From Psychrobacillus psychrodurans (GTDB lineage: Bacteria; Bacillota; Bacilli; Bacillales_A; Planococcaceae): a stretch of DNA of 64,000 bases. The notes under the pieces were generated by a model. That model made no database searches, was not told where the DNA came from, and was given only the letters and a program-made list of their open reading frames with translations. The stretch is from NCBI GenBank assembly GCA_900114885.1, contig FOUN01000004.1, forward strand, positions 62,001 to 126,000, read 5' to 3'. Position 1 is the stretch's first letter. Each line of letters starts with the position of its first letter. Both the position numbers and the translations under genes were made by a program. Of this stretch, positions 7,819-16,915 are shown piece after piece.

Positions 7819-10203
7819 TTAGTTGCGTAATGGTTTGCCTTTCACTAGCATGTGTTGCATTCTTGCTTGAGATTTTGGATCAGCAACTAAGCTTAAGAAA
7901 GCTTCTCGCTCCAAGTTCAGTAAATATTGCTCGTCGACTAAAGTACCGTATGGAACTTCTCCACCTGCAATAACATAAGCAAGCTTTTTAGCAATTTTCA
8001 AATCATGCTCACTAATAAATCCAGATAAAAGCATACCTTCTGCTCCTAAAATAAGTGCTGCATATCCTGGAGATCCAGAAACAGGTACTTTTTCACGAAT
8101 CGGTGCTTTATATCCGCCTTCTGCAAGAGCTAATACCACTTGTTTCGCATCGTATATTAAATGATCAGGATTTACACTAATTCCATCTGCAAAATTCAAG
8201 AAGTTATTTTCACGCGCTTCTTCACCCGAGGTTGAAACTTTTGCCATTGCAATTGTTTCAAATACTTTGCTTGCAACTGTAAGATAATCTATCTCAACAC
8301 CGTTTGGAAGTCCCTTCAAGTGCTTAATATAAAGCTCTTTGTTACCTCCTCCACCAGGGATAAGACCAACCCCAGCTTCTACTAATCCCATATATGTCTC
8401 AGAAGATGCTTGGATATGAGCAGCAGGTAAGCAAGTTTCTGCTCCACCACCTAATGTCATTCCAAATGGAGCAACTACTACTGGTTTAGCAGAGTATTTA
8501 ATCTTCAACATTGCATTTTGGAATTGACGAACAACAAAATCTAATTCGAAAATATTATCGTCCTGTGCTTCCATTAAAATCATTCCTAGGTTTGCCCCAA
8601 CACTGAAGTTTTTACCTTGGTTACCTATGACAAGGCCCTTGAAGTTCTTTTCTACTTCATCTACGGCAAAGCTAATCATTTGAAGGATATCTAAACCAAT
8701 AGAGTTCGATTTCGAATGGAATTCAAGCAATGCAACTCCATCACCTAAATCTATTAAGCTTGCACCAGAATTAGATTTAATAACACCATGTTTCTTCTTA
8801 TACCTTTTTAAGTCAATTACCTTTTCGTTTACGGAAACTAATGAATAATCAGATCCATCGAAATAGTATTGATCACCATTTTCTTCTTTATAGAAAGATG
8901 TAAATCCTTTATCCAATAATGATTGGACGAATGCAGGAACTTCCAAGCCTTCTGCTGTCATTTTTTCAACTGATTCATTTACACCGATTGCATCCCATAT
9001 TTCAAATGGACCTTGTTGCCAACCGAATCCCCATTTCATCGCTTGGTCAATCGCAACTATATCATCTGCAATTTCCCCATGAAGCTGAGCTGAATAGATT
9101 AATGTAGGACTTAAAATACTCCAAAGTAATTCACCAGTTCTATCTTTTGCATAAGTTAATGTTTTCACTTTTGCTGCAAGACCTTTTTGTTGCTTCGCCA
9201 TTTCCATTGAAGGCGTTTTCAACTTCTTCATTGCCTCATATTCAAGTGTTTCAGGATTTAGTTCCTTGATTTCTTTACCTTCTTTTAAGAAGAAACCTTG
9301 CCCAGATTTAGCTCCTAGCCATTTGTTTTCAAGCATTTTTTGCATAAATGCAGGCACTTCAAATACTTTTTGTTCCTCACCAGATGTTTGGTCATATACG
9401 TTTTTCGCAACATGTGCAAATGTGTCTAAACCAACGACATCTAATGTACGGAACGTGGCTGACTTCGGTCGACCGATTAGTGGCCCTGTAACAGAATCTA
9501 CTTCTCCAACGGAATAACCTCTAGCTTGCATTTCACGCAATGTTACAAGTAAACCATATGTCCCTATACGGTTTGCTATGAAGTTCGGAGTATCCTTTGC
9601 AATTACAACACCTTTTCCTAACACATCTTCCCCAAATTGCTTCATGAACTCTACAACTTCAGGAGCAGTAGTTGTTGCAGGAATTACTTCTAATAGCTTC
9701 AAATAACGTGGAGGATTGAAGAAATGTGTTCCTAAGAAATGCTTTCCAAAGTCCTCTGAGAGCCCTTCCACCATTGCATTAATACTAATTCCCGATGTAT
9801 TAGAGCTAATGATTGTTCCAGGCTTACGAACTGCATCTATTTTTTCATATAAGCTTTTTTTAACTTCTAAGTTTTCAACAACAACTTCGATAATCCAGTC
9901 CACGTCTTTTAAATTTTCAAGATCGTCCTCTAAATTTCCAGCAGTTATTAACTGTAGGTTTTTCTTAGCAGTAAGTGGTGCCGGTTTTTGCTTCAACAAT
10001 TTTTGAATAGCTGTCTCTGCAAATTTATTTCTTACTGCTGGATGCTCTAAAGTTATTCCCTTTGCTTCTTCATCTTTACTAACTTCTTTAGGTACGATAT
10101 CTAATAATAATGTAGGTATACCAATATTCGCTAAGTGAGCAGCAATTCCTGAGCCCATTACCCCAGAACCTAAAACAGCTGCCTTTTTAATTTGATATGT
10201 CAC
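7819..10203 (-). CDS. fadN: 3-hydroxyacyl-CoA dehydrogenase / enoyl-CoA hydratase FadN
   Basis: Bifunctional enzyme for the hydration and second oxidation steps. About 794 aa. The N-terminal Rossmann motif VLGSGVMGSGIAAHLANIG begins near residue 10 and THFFNPPRYLKLLEVI near 160 is typical of 3-hydroxyacyl-CoA dehydrogenases; a crotonase-like domain follows (about 480-690) with LGGGAETCLPA and EAGVGLIPGGGGNKE. The order dehydrogenase-then-hydratase is the reverse of E. coli FadB and fits FadN/YusL. Of two GTG codons, the second is chosen because GGGGAGG lies 8 bp upstream; the first would be only 2 bp away. First gene of the operon, preceded by a FadR-type operator. Confidence 0.94.
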   Translation of the reverse strand: MTYQIKKAAVLGSGVMGSGIAAHLANIGIPTLLLDIVPKEVSKDEEAKGITLEHPAVRNKFAETAIQKLLKQKPAPLTAKKNLQLITAGNLEDDLENLKDVDWIIEVVVENLEVKKSLYEKIDAVRKPGTIISSNTSGISINAMVEGLSEDFGKHFLGTHFFNPPRYLKLLEVIPATTTAPEVVEFMKQFGEDVLGKGVVIAKDTPNFIANRIGTYGLLVTLREMQARGYSVGEVDSVTGPLIGRPKSATFRTLDVVGLDTFAHVAKNVYDQTSGEEQKVFEVPAFMQKMLENKWLGAKSGQGFFLKEGKEIKELNPETLEYEAMKKLKTPSMEMAKQQKGLAAKVKTLTYAKDRTGELLWSILSPTLIYSAQLHGEIADDIVAIDQAMKWGFGWQQGPFEIWDAIGVNESVEKMTAEGLEVPAFVQSLLDKGFTSFYKEENGDQYYFDGSDYSLVSVNEKVIDLKRYKKKHGVIKSNSGASLIDLGDGVALLEFHSKSNSIGLDILQMISFAVDEVEKNFKGLVIGNQGKNFSVGANLGMILMEAQDDNIFELDFVVRQFQNAMLKIKYSAKPVVVAPFGMTLGGGAETCLPAAHIQASSETYMGLVEAGVGLIPGGGGNKELYIKHLKGLPNGVEIDYLTVASKVFETIAMAKVSTSGEEARENNFLNFADGISVNPDHLIYDAKQVVLALAEGGYKAPIREKVPVSGSPGYAALILGAEGMLLSGFISEHDLKIAKKLAYVIAGGEVPYGTLVDEQYLLNLEREAFLSLVADPKSQARMQHMLVKGKPLRN

Positions 10204-10225
10204 GTGCACAGCCTCCCCTTCGTCT

Positions 10226-10243
10226 TGAATGAATACTCATTCA
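10226..10243. promoter_or_regulatory. FadR-type operator
   Basis: The 18-bp inverted repeat TGAATGAATACTCATTCA matches the B. subtilis FadR (TetR family) consensus TGAATGANTANTCATTCA at every fixed position. It sits 23 bp upstream of the fadN start. Long-chain acyl-CoA releases FadR in the characterised system. The regulator gene is not in the window. Confidence 0.9.
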
Positions 10244-10400
10244 TTTTGATAACAAAAAAAATAGAAGCAATCTCTATGTCTATTAGTTTAGAACAATATT
10301 TAAATTTTCGCAATAATAAAATGAATAAATAATTCTTTTTTCTTTCTCCAACATAAGAAACAGTGTAAACTGTAAACAAAGTCATAGGAGGTATAAAAAC

Positions 10401-10718
10401 ATGCAAAAAATTACAACTACTGAACAATTCAACGAGATTATTTCTGGGGACAAAGAAGTATTAGTAAAATTTGAAGCTGGTTGGTGCCCTGATTGTCGTC
10501 GTATGGAAATGTTCATTGATCCAATAGTCGAAAAATATAACCAATATACTTGGTACGAAGTAAACCGTGATGAACTTCCGGAAGTTGCGGAAAAATATGA
10601 GGTAATGGGAATTCCAAGTCTTCTTATTTACCAAAACGGTGAGAAAAAAGCTCACCTTCATAGTGCAAATGCAAAATCTCCTGAGCAAGTAACTGAATTT
10701 TTAGATGCACAAAACTAA
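10401..10718 (+). CDS. Thioredoxin family protein
   Basis: 105-aa thioredoxin-fold protein with redox motif WCPDC (Cys29, Cys32) and cis-proline motif MGIPSLLIY near residue 73. The dipeptide PD differs from the GP of housekeeping thioredoxin, so it is probably a specialised thiol oxidoreductase resembling YdbP-type proteins. No signal peptide is visible, so it should be cytoplasmic. ATG start with AGGAGG 8 bp upstream. It is divergent from the fad operon and shares its 190-bp intergenic region. Its last 30 bases are repeated three more times downstream (10786-11010), before the terminator at 11022. Confidence 0.9.
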   Translation: MQKITTTEQFNEIISGDKEVLVKFEAGWCPDCRRMEMFIDPIVEKYNQYTWYEVNRDELPEVAEKYEVMGIPSLLIYQNGEKKAHLHSANAKSPEQVTEFLDAQN

Positions 10719-11010
10719 GTAAGATAGTATCTATTAGTCAAAGTATCTAAATGTTACACTGCGACGAGCTGTGCGCAGGAGCACTGTAACTGAATTTTTA
10801 GATGCACAAAACTAAGTAAGATAGTATCTATTAGTCAAAGTATCTAAATGTTATACTGCGACGAGCTGTGCGCAGGAGCACTGTAACTAAATTTTAGATG
10901 CACAAAACTAAGTAAGATAGTATCTATTAGTCAAAGTATCTAAATGTTATATACTGCGACGAGCTGTGCGCAGGAGCACTGTAACTAAATTTTTAGATGC
11001 ACAAAACTAA
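10689..11010 (+). repeat. 97-98 bp tandem repeat from the thioredoxin gene end
   Basis: Three full units plus a partial one begin at 10689, 10786, 10883 and 10981 (periods 97, 97, 98). Each starts with the last 30 bases of the thioredoxin gene (GTAACTGAATTTTTAGATGC...) including its stop, followed by about 67 bp containing an imperfect hairpin (CTGCG...CGCAG inside GTTACA...TGTAAC). Units differ by only a few bases, so the expansion is recent. Confidence 0.92.
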
Positions 11011-11021
11011 TAGTATAGAAT

Positions 11022-11055
11022 GGCTGTTTCTTTCGGAAGCAGCCTTTTCTTTTTT
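11022..11055 (+). terminator. Intrinsic terminator after thioredoxin and repeat tail
   Basis: Stem GGCTGTTTC / GAAGCAGCC with a 5-nt loop, then TTTTCTTTTTT. It lies after the tandem repeats, so the mRNA 3' end would carry all the copies. Confidence 0.85.
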
Positions 11056-11114
11056 AAATGGGGCCAAGTATTTGTAATCGTTATAATAAGAAAAAAACAG
11101 AGGTGCTTATTTAT

Positions 11115-11579
11115 ATGTCACACGAACAAGAAATGATTGCATTAAAAGAAAAACTCGCTTATTATGAGCGAATTATTAAGACAATTTCTACTCCTATTAT
11201 TCCATCTATCGTTCCTAAAACCATCTTAATTCCTATTGCAGGCTATATGTTTAGGGAGCGCTTTGAAAATATTCAGACGAAAACACTCCAGTACATAGGA
11301 GATCATAAAGAAATTGAACAAGCAGTTTTTGATTTTACTGGGGTTAATGTAGAGGATGTAGAAGCTTTCGATTACAATGAACTTGCCATGTCTATTACAA
11401 ATTTGAACAGCTCACTTCGATTAATGGGAATTCGACCAATTTATGTTGGTTTTAATCCGCGTTTTATCCGTGAAATTGTTCATGCTAGTATTCAAGTGGA
11501 TATTGAGACATATAAAAGCTTCCGTGAGGCATTAAACAAAATTTTAGTTGAATCAAATCAGTTCATCGGTATTAAATAA
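11115..11579 (+). CDS. STAS-domain protein (RsbR C-terminal-like)
   Basis: A protein of about 154 aa: an N-terminal helix (EMIALKEKLAYYERIIKTI), then a STAS fold starting at STPIIPSIVPKTILIPIAG and continuing through VFDFTGV, SSLRLMGIRPIYVGF and the final helix, the pattern of RsbR/RsbS stressosome co-antagonists. The TGV after the beta strand corresponds to the region where RsbR has its phosphorylated Thr. It lacks the N-terminal sensory domain of RsbR. Start MSHEQEMIAL chosen from AGAGGTG 9 bp upstream; the longer frame begins inside the preceding terminator. A stressosome link is inference only, since no rsb genes are nearby. Confidence 0.72.
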   Translation: MSHEQEMIALKEKLAYYERIIKTISTPIIPSIVPKTILIPIAGYMFRERFENIQTKTLQYIGDHKEIEQAVFDFTGVNVEDVEAFDYNELAMSITNLNSSLRLMGIRPIYVGFNPRFIREIVHASIQVDIETYKSFREALNKILVESNQFIGIK

Positions 11580-11581
11580 AT

Positions 11582-11621
11582 ATAACGGAGAGCCGCATAT
11601 ACTATAGCGACTCTCCGTTAT
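11582..11621. terminator. Hairpin between convergent genes
   Basis: ATAACGGAGAG / CTCTCCGTTAT, an 11-bp perfect stem with an 18-nt loop, between the stop codons of the STAS gene and the Eis-like gene. There is no good T tract on either side, so terminator function is likely but not certain. Confidence 0.6.
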
Positions 11622-11642
11622 CCCTTAACCATTATGAATAGC

Positions 11643-12899
11643 TCAAAAAGCTGTAAAACAAATAGGTCCATTCCTCGGTTTAAACCACTCATCTAACATT
11701 TTAGGTTCCAATTGATGCACTTTTGCTTCCCCATAGTTATATAGTGACTCTAAGGTTACTGAACCCATCCACCAAGAACTTAAATCATGTATTCCAATTG
11801 TAATACCCGCTTGTTCATGCGTTTTTTCAACTTTTTGAATTTCCCATCGTTCTCTACTGTATGATAATTTATATACCCCGTGCTGCTCAGTAATAAATGA
11901 ATCCTCTATTTCCAACAAAATCTGTGTATTTTCCTGCGGTCTTCCTAGTCCATTAAAATTAGTTCCATTAACAAATGATTGTATATTTGTTATTCGATAC
12001 ATAATCCCTGAACCGGTAGTAGCCACTTCATGATAAACGCTCGGAATTACATGATTTGAATCATTTAATGGATTAAAAAGACTGTATACAAATGATTGAT
12101 CATTCGTACGGAAAATAACTCGATCTACTTGATCCTGTTGTGAACTTACCCAAGAAGCAAGTTGCTTATAGGCACTTGGATTACTCCAAATCCATTCGTG
12201 GATAATCATATGTTGATGTAGAAAATGACTGTCCTTTACTGGATCCAAAGTGAAAGCTAGTGCCCCAACTAAACAGTTTTCTTCTTCTACACCAACATAA
12301 TATGTTTTTCTTGTTTTAATATACTCCTTTTCCTTCCAAGTCCTTTTTAACATTCCATGATTATTTTGAGCGTATTCATTGTATAAAGAAACGATGGCAT
12401 CTTCATCCGATGGTGTTAAAAATTTCACCTTACTTTTATTGCCGTCCGCAATCATTTCGCCTGGTTTAAACTTAAATTCATATCTTAATGGTCCATAGCC
12501 ATAGCCCATTTTCCGATAGAAACTAGGATTAAAGGGATAGAGTGAGACAAGCGCCACATTTTCTTGTCTAGCGTAGTTATGAAAATAAGATAAGAGTTGA
12601 AACGCCACTTTTTCTTTTTTATGTAATAAGTGGACAGCAACCATTCCAATACCAAATATGCGTTGAAACTTTCCATTTATATTACATTCAAAATCATTTA
12701 CACGAAATATCCCTAGAAGCTCACCCTGTTCATCAAAACAGCCGAAAAACTCTATACCATTATCTTCTTTTTGTTCAGTTGCTAATCGCTCTATGAATTC
12801 ATTTTTCTTTTCATCTGACTGTATTAGCATCCCGGGATATGCAAGTGCTGCTATTTCTGCTGCCTGTTTAAAATCTTCTATTTGAAGTAAACGAATCAT
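11643..12899 (-). CDS. Eis-like GNAT N-acetyltransferase
   Basis: 418-aa cytoplasmic acetyltransferase of the Eis type: a GNAT domain at about 1-150 (MIRLLQIEDFKQAAEIAALAYPG, then GIGMVAVHLLHKKEKVAFQLLSYF as the acetyl-CoA loop and YRKMGYGYG), a second GNAT-like lobe, and a C-terminal SCP2-like domain from about 300. Length and domain order fit Eis/YfbR-type proteins, which acetylate aminoglycosides or other amines in some bacteria; the natural substrate here is unknown. ATG with AAAGGGGAA upstream. Convergent with the STAS gene. Confidence 0.82.
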   Translation of the reverse strand: MIRLLQIEDFKQAAEIAALAYPGMLIQSDEKKNEFIERLATEQKEDNGIEFFGCFDEQGELLGIFRVNDFECNINGKFQRIFGIGMVAVHLLHKKEKVAFQLLSYFHNYARQENVALVSLYPFNPSFYRKMGYGYGPLRYEFKFKPGEMIADGNKSKVKFLTPSDEDAIVSLYNEYAQNNHGMLKRTWKEKEYIKTRKTYYVGVEEENCLVGALAFTLDPVKDSHFLHQHMIIHEWIWSNPSAYKQLASWVSSQQDQVDRVIFRTNDQSFVYSLFNPLNDSNHVIPSVYHEVATTGSGIMYRITNIQSFVNGTNFNGLGRPQENTQILLEIEDSFITEQHGVYKLSYSRERWEIQKVEKTHEQAGITIGIHDLSSWWMGSVTLESLYNYGEAKVHQLEPKMLDEWFKPRNGPICFTAF

Positions 12900-13047
12900 A
12901 CGATTTCCCCTTTTTTTAACGATTGTGATAAATTGTATTATAGATTAGGTAAACAATTTTGAAAATACAAACACAAATTATTTCCAAAAAACAAAAACGT
13001 TTTTTCATATTTAAATAGGAAAAACTCTTTGTACCCGGAGGTCTGAT

Positions 13048-13563
13048 ATGAAAACACAACTGCCAGTTCAAGGTTACTCTCAATATGACACGTCGATTCA
13101 AGCAAATTATCGAGCTTCTGCTTGTGGTCCAGTTACTGCTTATGTTTTGTTAAATTTTTTGTTCACTAATGCAAGTCCTTATCAGCCTAATGAATTATAT
13201 AAAAAATTGGGAGGAACACGCATTGGGTTATTTACCTACCGTTTTATTCGTAACATGCGTAAATTGCTCGGACCAAATTGGAAAGTAAATAAATGCACAC
13301 TCCAAGTAGCATTAAACGAGTTGAAAAATGGAAGACCCGTCGCATTAAAGTTTGACAAATACTTTTCGCTACAGTGGAATAAAAGTTTCACTTTCTCCTA
13401 CCACTGGGTCCCGCTTATTGGCTATGAAATCGTAAATAGTGAACTGGTGCTAATCCTCCATGACAATGGAGGTAGAAACCGTCCCAGTCAAATTAGAAGA
13501 GTTCACTATTCAGAAAATGCTTCGATTCTTACGTTTATTCAAATTACTCCGATCGGAGAATAA
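13048..13563 (+). CDS. C39-like cysteine peptidase family protein
   Basis: 171-aa protein resembling the peptidase_C39_2 group: the presumed nucleophile Cys26 in SACGPVTAYVLLN, a histidine in FSYHWVPLIGYE near 118, and an acidic/asparagine segment LHDNGG near 140. These correspond to the Cys-His-Asp order of papain-like folds. No ABC or membrane domain and no signal peptide is visible, so this is not a bacteriocin exporter. Start ATG has CCGGAGG 7 bp upstream. It is transcribed away from the Eis-like gene and converges on the exonuclease gene with no gap. The substrate is unknown. Confidence 0.75.
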   Translation: MKTQLPVQGYSQYDTSIQANYRASACGPVTAYVLLNFLFTNASPYQPNELYKKLGGTRIGLFTYRFIRNMRKLLGPNWKVNKCTLQVALNELKNGRPVALKFDKYFSLQWNKSFTFSYHWVPLIGYEIVNSELVLILHDNGGRNRPSQIRRVHYSENASILTFIQITPIGE

Positions 13564-14439
13564 CTATTTTTGAAGCTGTCTTGCTAAGATAGTGTAACCA
13601 TGTTCATATAAAAAATCATGCTTCGCCGATGGTATATCTTTAATTAATAAATGTTCTAGCTCTGCTCCAATCGGTACATCTCTTCGAATCGTAGCTAGCT
13701 CTTTGGAGAGTTTTAACATCTCCAAATCGGTCTCGATTTTCGTTCGCTGACCTGCTTTCAAAAGTGGCAGTGCCTCCAATACTTTATCGACTGTTCCATA
13801 AGTTTGGACAAGCTGTAGTGCGGTTTTCGGACCTATTCCTTTCACACCTGCATAGCCATCACTAGAATCTCCCATAAATGCCTTCACATCTGGGAAAAGT
13901 AATGGAGAAATGCCGTATTCTTCAAGAAAACGAGCTTCATTGTATACATCATATATGGTGAACCCTTTTTTAGTGAATGCAATTTCCGTAGAAGGCTCTA
14001 GTAATTGCAGAAGATCCTTATCTCCACTAACTATTGTAAACCTCGCGTCTTCCTTCCATTTATGCGTAATGGAAGCAATCGTATCATCCGCTTCCATTCC
14101 AGCTATCCCAAAGTTCATCCATCCCAAATGCTCTGATAATTCCTGCGCCATATCAAATTGAGGAATAAGCTCTTCGGCTGGCTTGGGACGGTTTGCTTTA
14201 TAGCCATCATATAGCTCATTTCTAAATGTAAGCATCCCTTTATCCCAGCAAACTGCCATATGGGTCGGTTGCATTAAAGTTTGTGCTGCCAATACATGGC
14301 GAGCAAACCCTTGCACGGCATTTGTTGGAATTCCTTTGTCATTTTTAAAAAAATTGCCAGACATTGCTGTTGCAAAAAACGATCTAAATAATAATGCCAT
14401 TCCATCTATTACTAATACATGTGGTTTTTCCTGAGTCAT
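13564..14439 (-). CDS. 5'-3' exonuclease (YpcP-like)
   Basis: Stand-alone flap endonuclease/5'-3' exonuclease of 291 aa, related to the N-terminal domain of DNA polymerase I and to B. subtilis YpcP (ExoR). Visible: LVIDGMALLFRSFFA with the first metal Asp, EADDTIAS and SGDKDLLQLL with further acidic metal ligands, then KAFMGDSSDGYAGVKGIGPKTALQL, the DSSD site plus the H3TH DNA-binding motif. It probably acts in RNA-primer removal or repair. ATG at 14439 is preferred over the upstream in-frame GTG because AAAGGGTG lies 6 bp before it. Confidence 0.9.
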   Translation of the reverse strand: MTQEKPHVLVIDGMALLFRSFFATAMSGNFFKNDKGIPTNAVQGFARHVLAAQTLMQPTHMAVCWDKGMLTFRNELYDGYKANRPKPAEELIPQFDMAQELSEHLGWMNFGIAGMEADDTIASITHKWKEDARFTIVSGDKDLLQLLEPSTEIAFTKKGFTIYDVYNEARFLEEYGISPLLFPDVKAFMGDSSDGYAGVKGIGPKTALQLVQTYGTVDKVLEALPLLKAGQRTKIETDLEMLKLSKELATIRRDVPIGAELEHLLIKDIPSAKHDFLYEHGYTILARQLQK

Positions 14440-14544
14440 TTTAAACACCCTTTTTTTAAAGTTAACTTATTATAACATGAGTAGATTCAATCTATTAAAT
14501 AGGGGGTATATAAATTGGAAACTAATAGAATGGAGTATGAATAG

Positions 14545-15759
14545 ATGAATATACATAATGGTTCTCTTTATTGGCCAACTACTACAATACCCTTCACCCC
14601 TAAAACTACTTATGAAAAACTAGATATATACGATGTTGTAATAGTTGGTTCAGGAATATCTGGAACGCTTACTGCACTTGCATTAGCAGAAAGTGGACTT
14701 AAGGTTGCTATAGTCGATAAGCGTGAGTTGGCAACAGGAAGTTCAAGTGCGAATACTGGCCTTCTACAATACTCCAATGATATTATGCTGCACGAACTCA
14801 TCGGCCAAATCGGAGAAAAAGATGCTGTTCGCTTTTATCAGCTCTGTTATGAAGCAATGGATGATCTTGAACGAATTGCAAGGAAATTACCAATTGAAGT
14901 AGACTTCATACGAAGACCAAGTATATGTTATGCGAGCGACGAAAACGATGTAGAAAAAATAAAAGCTGAATATGATACATTAATAAATTATGGGTTTCCA
15001 TGTGATTATTGGGGAAGAAATGAAATGGCAGAAAAAATGCCTTTTACCAAACATGGTGCCTTAGTAACTTATGGTGATGCGGAGATTAATCCACTCAAGT
15101 TTGTCCACGGGATACTTTCTAAATTAGAGGAGTTAGGTGTACATTTATTTCCATACACGGAGGCAATAGATGTATTTGAGGATAACGATTCTTTAGATAT
15201 CCGTACTAACAGACACCCTTTGTATGCTAGCAATATCATATACACAACTGGTTATGAAACTACTCCCGTGGGTGAGCGGGTCGGAGCTGATATTAACCGC
15301 TCTTATGCATTTGTCAGCAATCGAATCGCAGAATTTAGTGATTGGTACGAACAAGCGTTAATATGGGAGACAAAGCGTCCTTATTTATATATTCGCACAG
15401 CAGTTGACGGAAGACTAATTGTTGGGGGTTTGGATGAGGATAAGCCTGAAGCACCTCAATCAGATGAACTAATTCATCAACGAACCGAAAATTTATTACA
15501 GCAAGCGAAAGAGCTTTTCCCTGACTATGATATTCAGATAGATTATGCATATGCCGCAAGCTTTGGCGAATCTATTGATAATATTCCATTCATTGGTGAG
15601 CACCCGACTAAAAAAAATCAGTTTTACTTACTTGGATATGGCGGAAATGGTACTGTATATAGCATGCTAGGTTCACATATTTTAAAAGATTTAATAACAG
15701 GTAATCGAAACGAAGATGCCGATCTTTTTCAACTTGAACGGAAATATGGCGTGAAGTAA
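14545..15759 (+). CDS. FAD-dependent oxidoreductase (DAO family)
   Basis: 404-aa protein with a dinucleotide-binding motif VVIVGSGISGTLTALALAESGLKV near residues 30-53 and the C-terminal FAD contact LGYGGNGTVYSMLGSHIL, the layout of glycine oxidase/sarcosine oxidase-like D-amino-acid oxidase (DAO) proteins. The N-terminal 25 residues (NGSLYWPTT) are typical of a Bacillales subgroup without a characterised substrate. No signal peptide. A GGAG sits about 9 bp upstream of the ATG. It stands alone, and is followed by a hairpin at 15793-15825. The reaction is probably oxidation of an amino acid or amine, but this is inference. Confidence 0.82.
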   Translation: MNIHNGSLYWPTTTIPFTPKTTYEKLDIYDVVIVGSGISGTLTALALAESGLKVAIVDKRELATGSSSANTGLLQYSNDIMLHELIGQIGEKDAVRFYQLCYEAMDDLERIARKLPIEVDFIRRPSICYASDENDVEKIKAEYDTLINYGFPCDYWGRNEMAEKMPFTKHGALVTYGDAEINPLKFVHGILSKLEELGVHLFPYTEAIDVFEDNDSLDIRTNRHPLYASNIIYTTGYETTPVGERVGADINRSYAFVSNRIAEFSDWYEQALIWETKRPYLYIRTAVDGRLIVGGLDEDKPEAPQSDELIHQRTENLLQQAKELFPDYDIQIDYAYAASFGESIDNIPFIGEHPTKKNQFYLLGYGGNGTVYSMLGSHILKDLITGNRNEDADLFQLERKYGVK

Positions 15760-15792
15760 CTTGTTTTGTTTAGATATATCATAGGAAATCTT

Positions 15793-15825
15793 ATAGAGGA
15801 TCACGTTGCACACATGATCCTCTAT
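15793..15825 (+). terminator. Hairpin after FAD oxidoreductase
   Basis: ATAGAGGATCA / TGATCCTCTAT, 11-bp perfect stem, 34 bp after the stop codon; no strong T tract follows on either strand. Confidence 0.55.
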
Positions 15826-15903
15826 TCATCTTGATATAAAATTATCGACTCTAATGAATAATTCCCCTAAATTTTATTAGTTTTAAAGCTAAAACTATAG
15901 ATA

Positions 15904-16911
15904 TTAAAAAACAACAATAAACGGGAAGTAGTAGCTTTTTTCAACTACTTTTGACGCAATAATTTTTAAAACTTCTGTAACATCCCTCATATGCATACTT
16001 TGAAAGTTATACTTATGCTTCAGGTAATCTACATGCTTTAAGATTTCCTCTAAAAACTGTAGATTTTCCTTTGTATTTCTCCCAAAATTATGTGGATGCC
16101 ACCATAAGTGATAGAGTTCATTTTTCTTTGCAGCCTTAGTCAATCCCTTTTTAATTCGGCGAAGACGAAGTTTCTCTAAAAAAGAAAATTTGCTACTATA
16201 AGGTCTTAAAAAGCGACTAGAAGGGATATTGACAATTGGATCTGTCTCGATATTCTTCAAGCTATAAGTATGTTCCCCTGATATATTCACATATGCATCT
16301 ATTAAGCGACACAATCTTTTCAGCCACGAGTTAGTTTCACTTGTATAAGCTTTATACATCCAATTTTTTTCATTTCCTCGGTAAGCCTTCACTCCAAATT
16401 TTTTACACTCATGCAGATAATGTTGGTTCACTTGGTTCCTTGGAAAAACTAAAGATGCTGTTTTTCCTAAGGAAAAATCAGCTTCCAAATCCTTTATAAA
16501 ATGCTCCTTACTTTGCCCATTTTCTAAGCAATAATAATGAGAAAATGTATGTGTACCTATCTCTTGATTGGATGTTTCTCGAATCATTTCGATTAGAGAT
16601 AATCCGAAATGATAAGGATCCACCATTTCATTCTCACCTACATTAGAAAGATTTTTTACTGGGCTAAATGCAGCATTATCATAAGGTATATCCATTTTAT
16701 TTAAATATGACAAAAGTTCCTGTTTATCCTTGCAATATAGCATTCCTACAATTGCCCACGTTGCATGGATATCATATTTTAAGAACAATTGTAGTATTTG
16801 AGGAATAGCTACTCGAGCACCCAGTATATTCGCGCCGTATTCTTCTATTGTGTAAACATCATGTACTCCCCAATTAAGCTCAAAATCTAATGAAATAATA
16901 AGAGCTCCCAG
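15904..16911 (-). CDS. Polysaccharide deacetylase, 5' end uncertain (CTG start or frameshift)
   Basis: NodB-type deacetylase. The first in-frame ATG (16788) would delete the first catalytic motif: upstream in the same frame lies LGALIISLDFELNWG, whose Asp corresponds to the metal/base Asp. The His pair is seen in GTHTFSHYYC, and LWWHPHNFGRN is motif 4-like. The frame extends only to a CTG at 16911 (AAAGGA 7 bp upstream). Alternatively an ATG overlapping the previous stop codon (ATGA at 16919) is out of frame by one base; adding one A would read MRKLGALIISLDFE. So either a CTG start or a one-base 5' frameshift. Last gene of the polysaccharide operon; it probably removes acetyl groups from the polymer or a precursor. 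Confidence 0.78.
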   Translation of the reverse strand: MGALIISLDFELNWGVHDVYTIEEYGANILGARVAIPQILQLFLKYDIHATWAIVGMLYCKDKQELLSYLNKMDIPYDNAAFSPVKNLSNVGENEMVDPYHFGLSLIEMIRETSNQEIGTHTFSHYYCLENGQSKEHFIKDLEADFSLGKTASLVFPRNQVNQHYLHECKKFGVKAYRGNEKNWMYKAYTSETNSWLKRLCRLIDAYVNISGEHTYSLKNIETDPIVNIPSSRFLRPYSSKFSFLEKLRLRRIKKGLTKAAKKNELYHLWWHPHNFGRNTKENLQFLEEILKHVDYLKHKYNFQSMHMRDVTEVLKIIASKVVEKSYYFPFIVVF

Positions 16912-16915
16912 TTCC

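Noticed and set aside
10689-11010. CRISPR or phage attachment repeats after the thioredoxin gene
   Set aside because: The repeats are head-to-tail copies without spacers and contain the end of the neighbouring gene.
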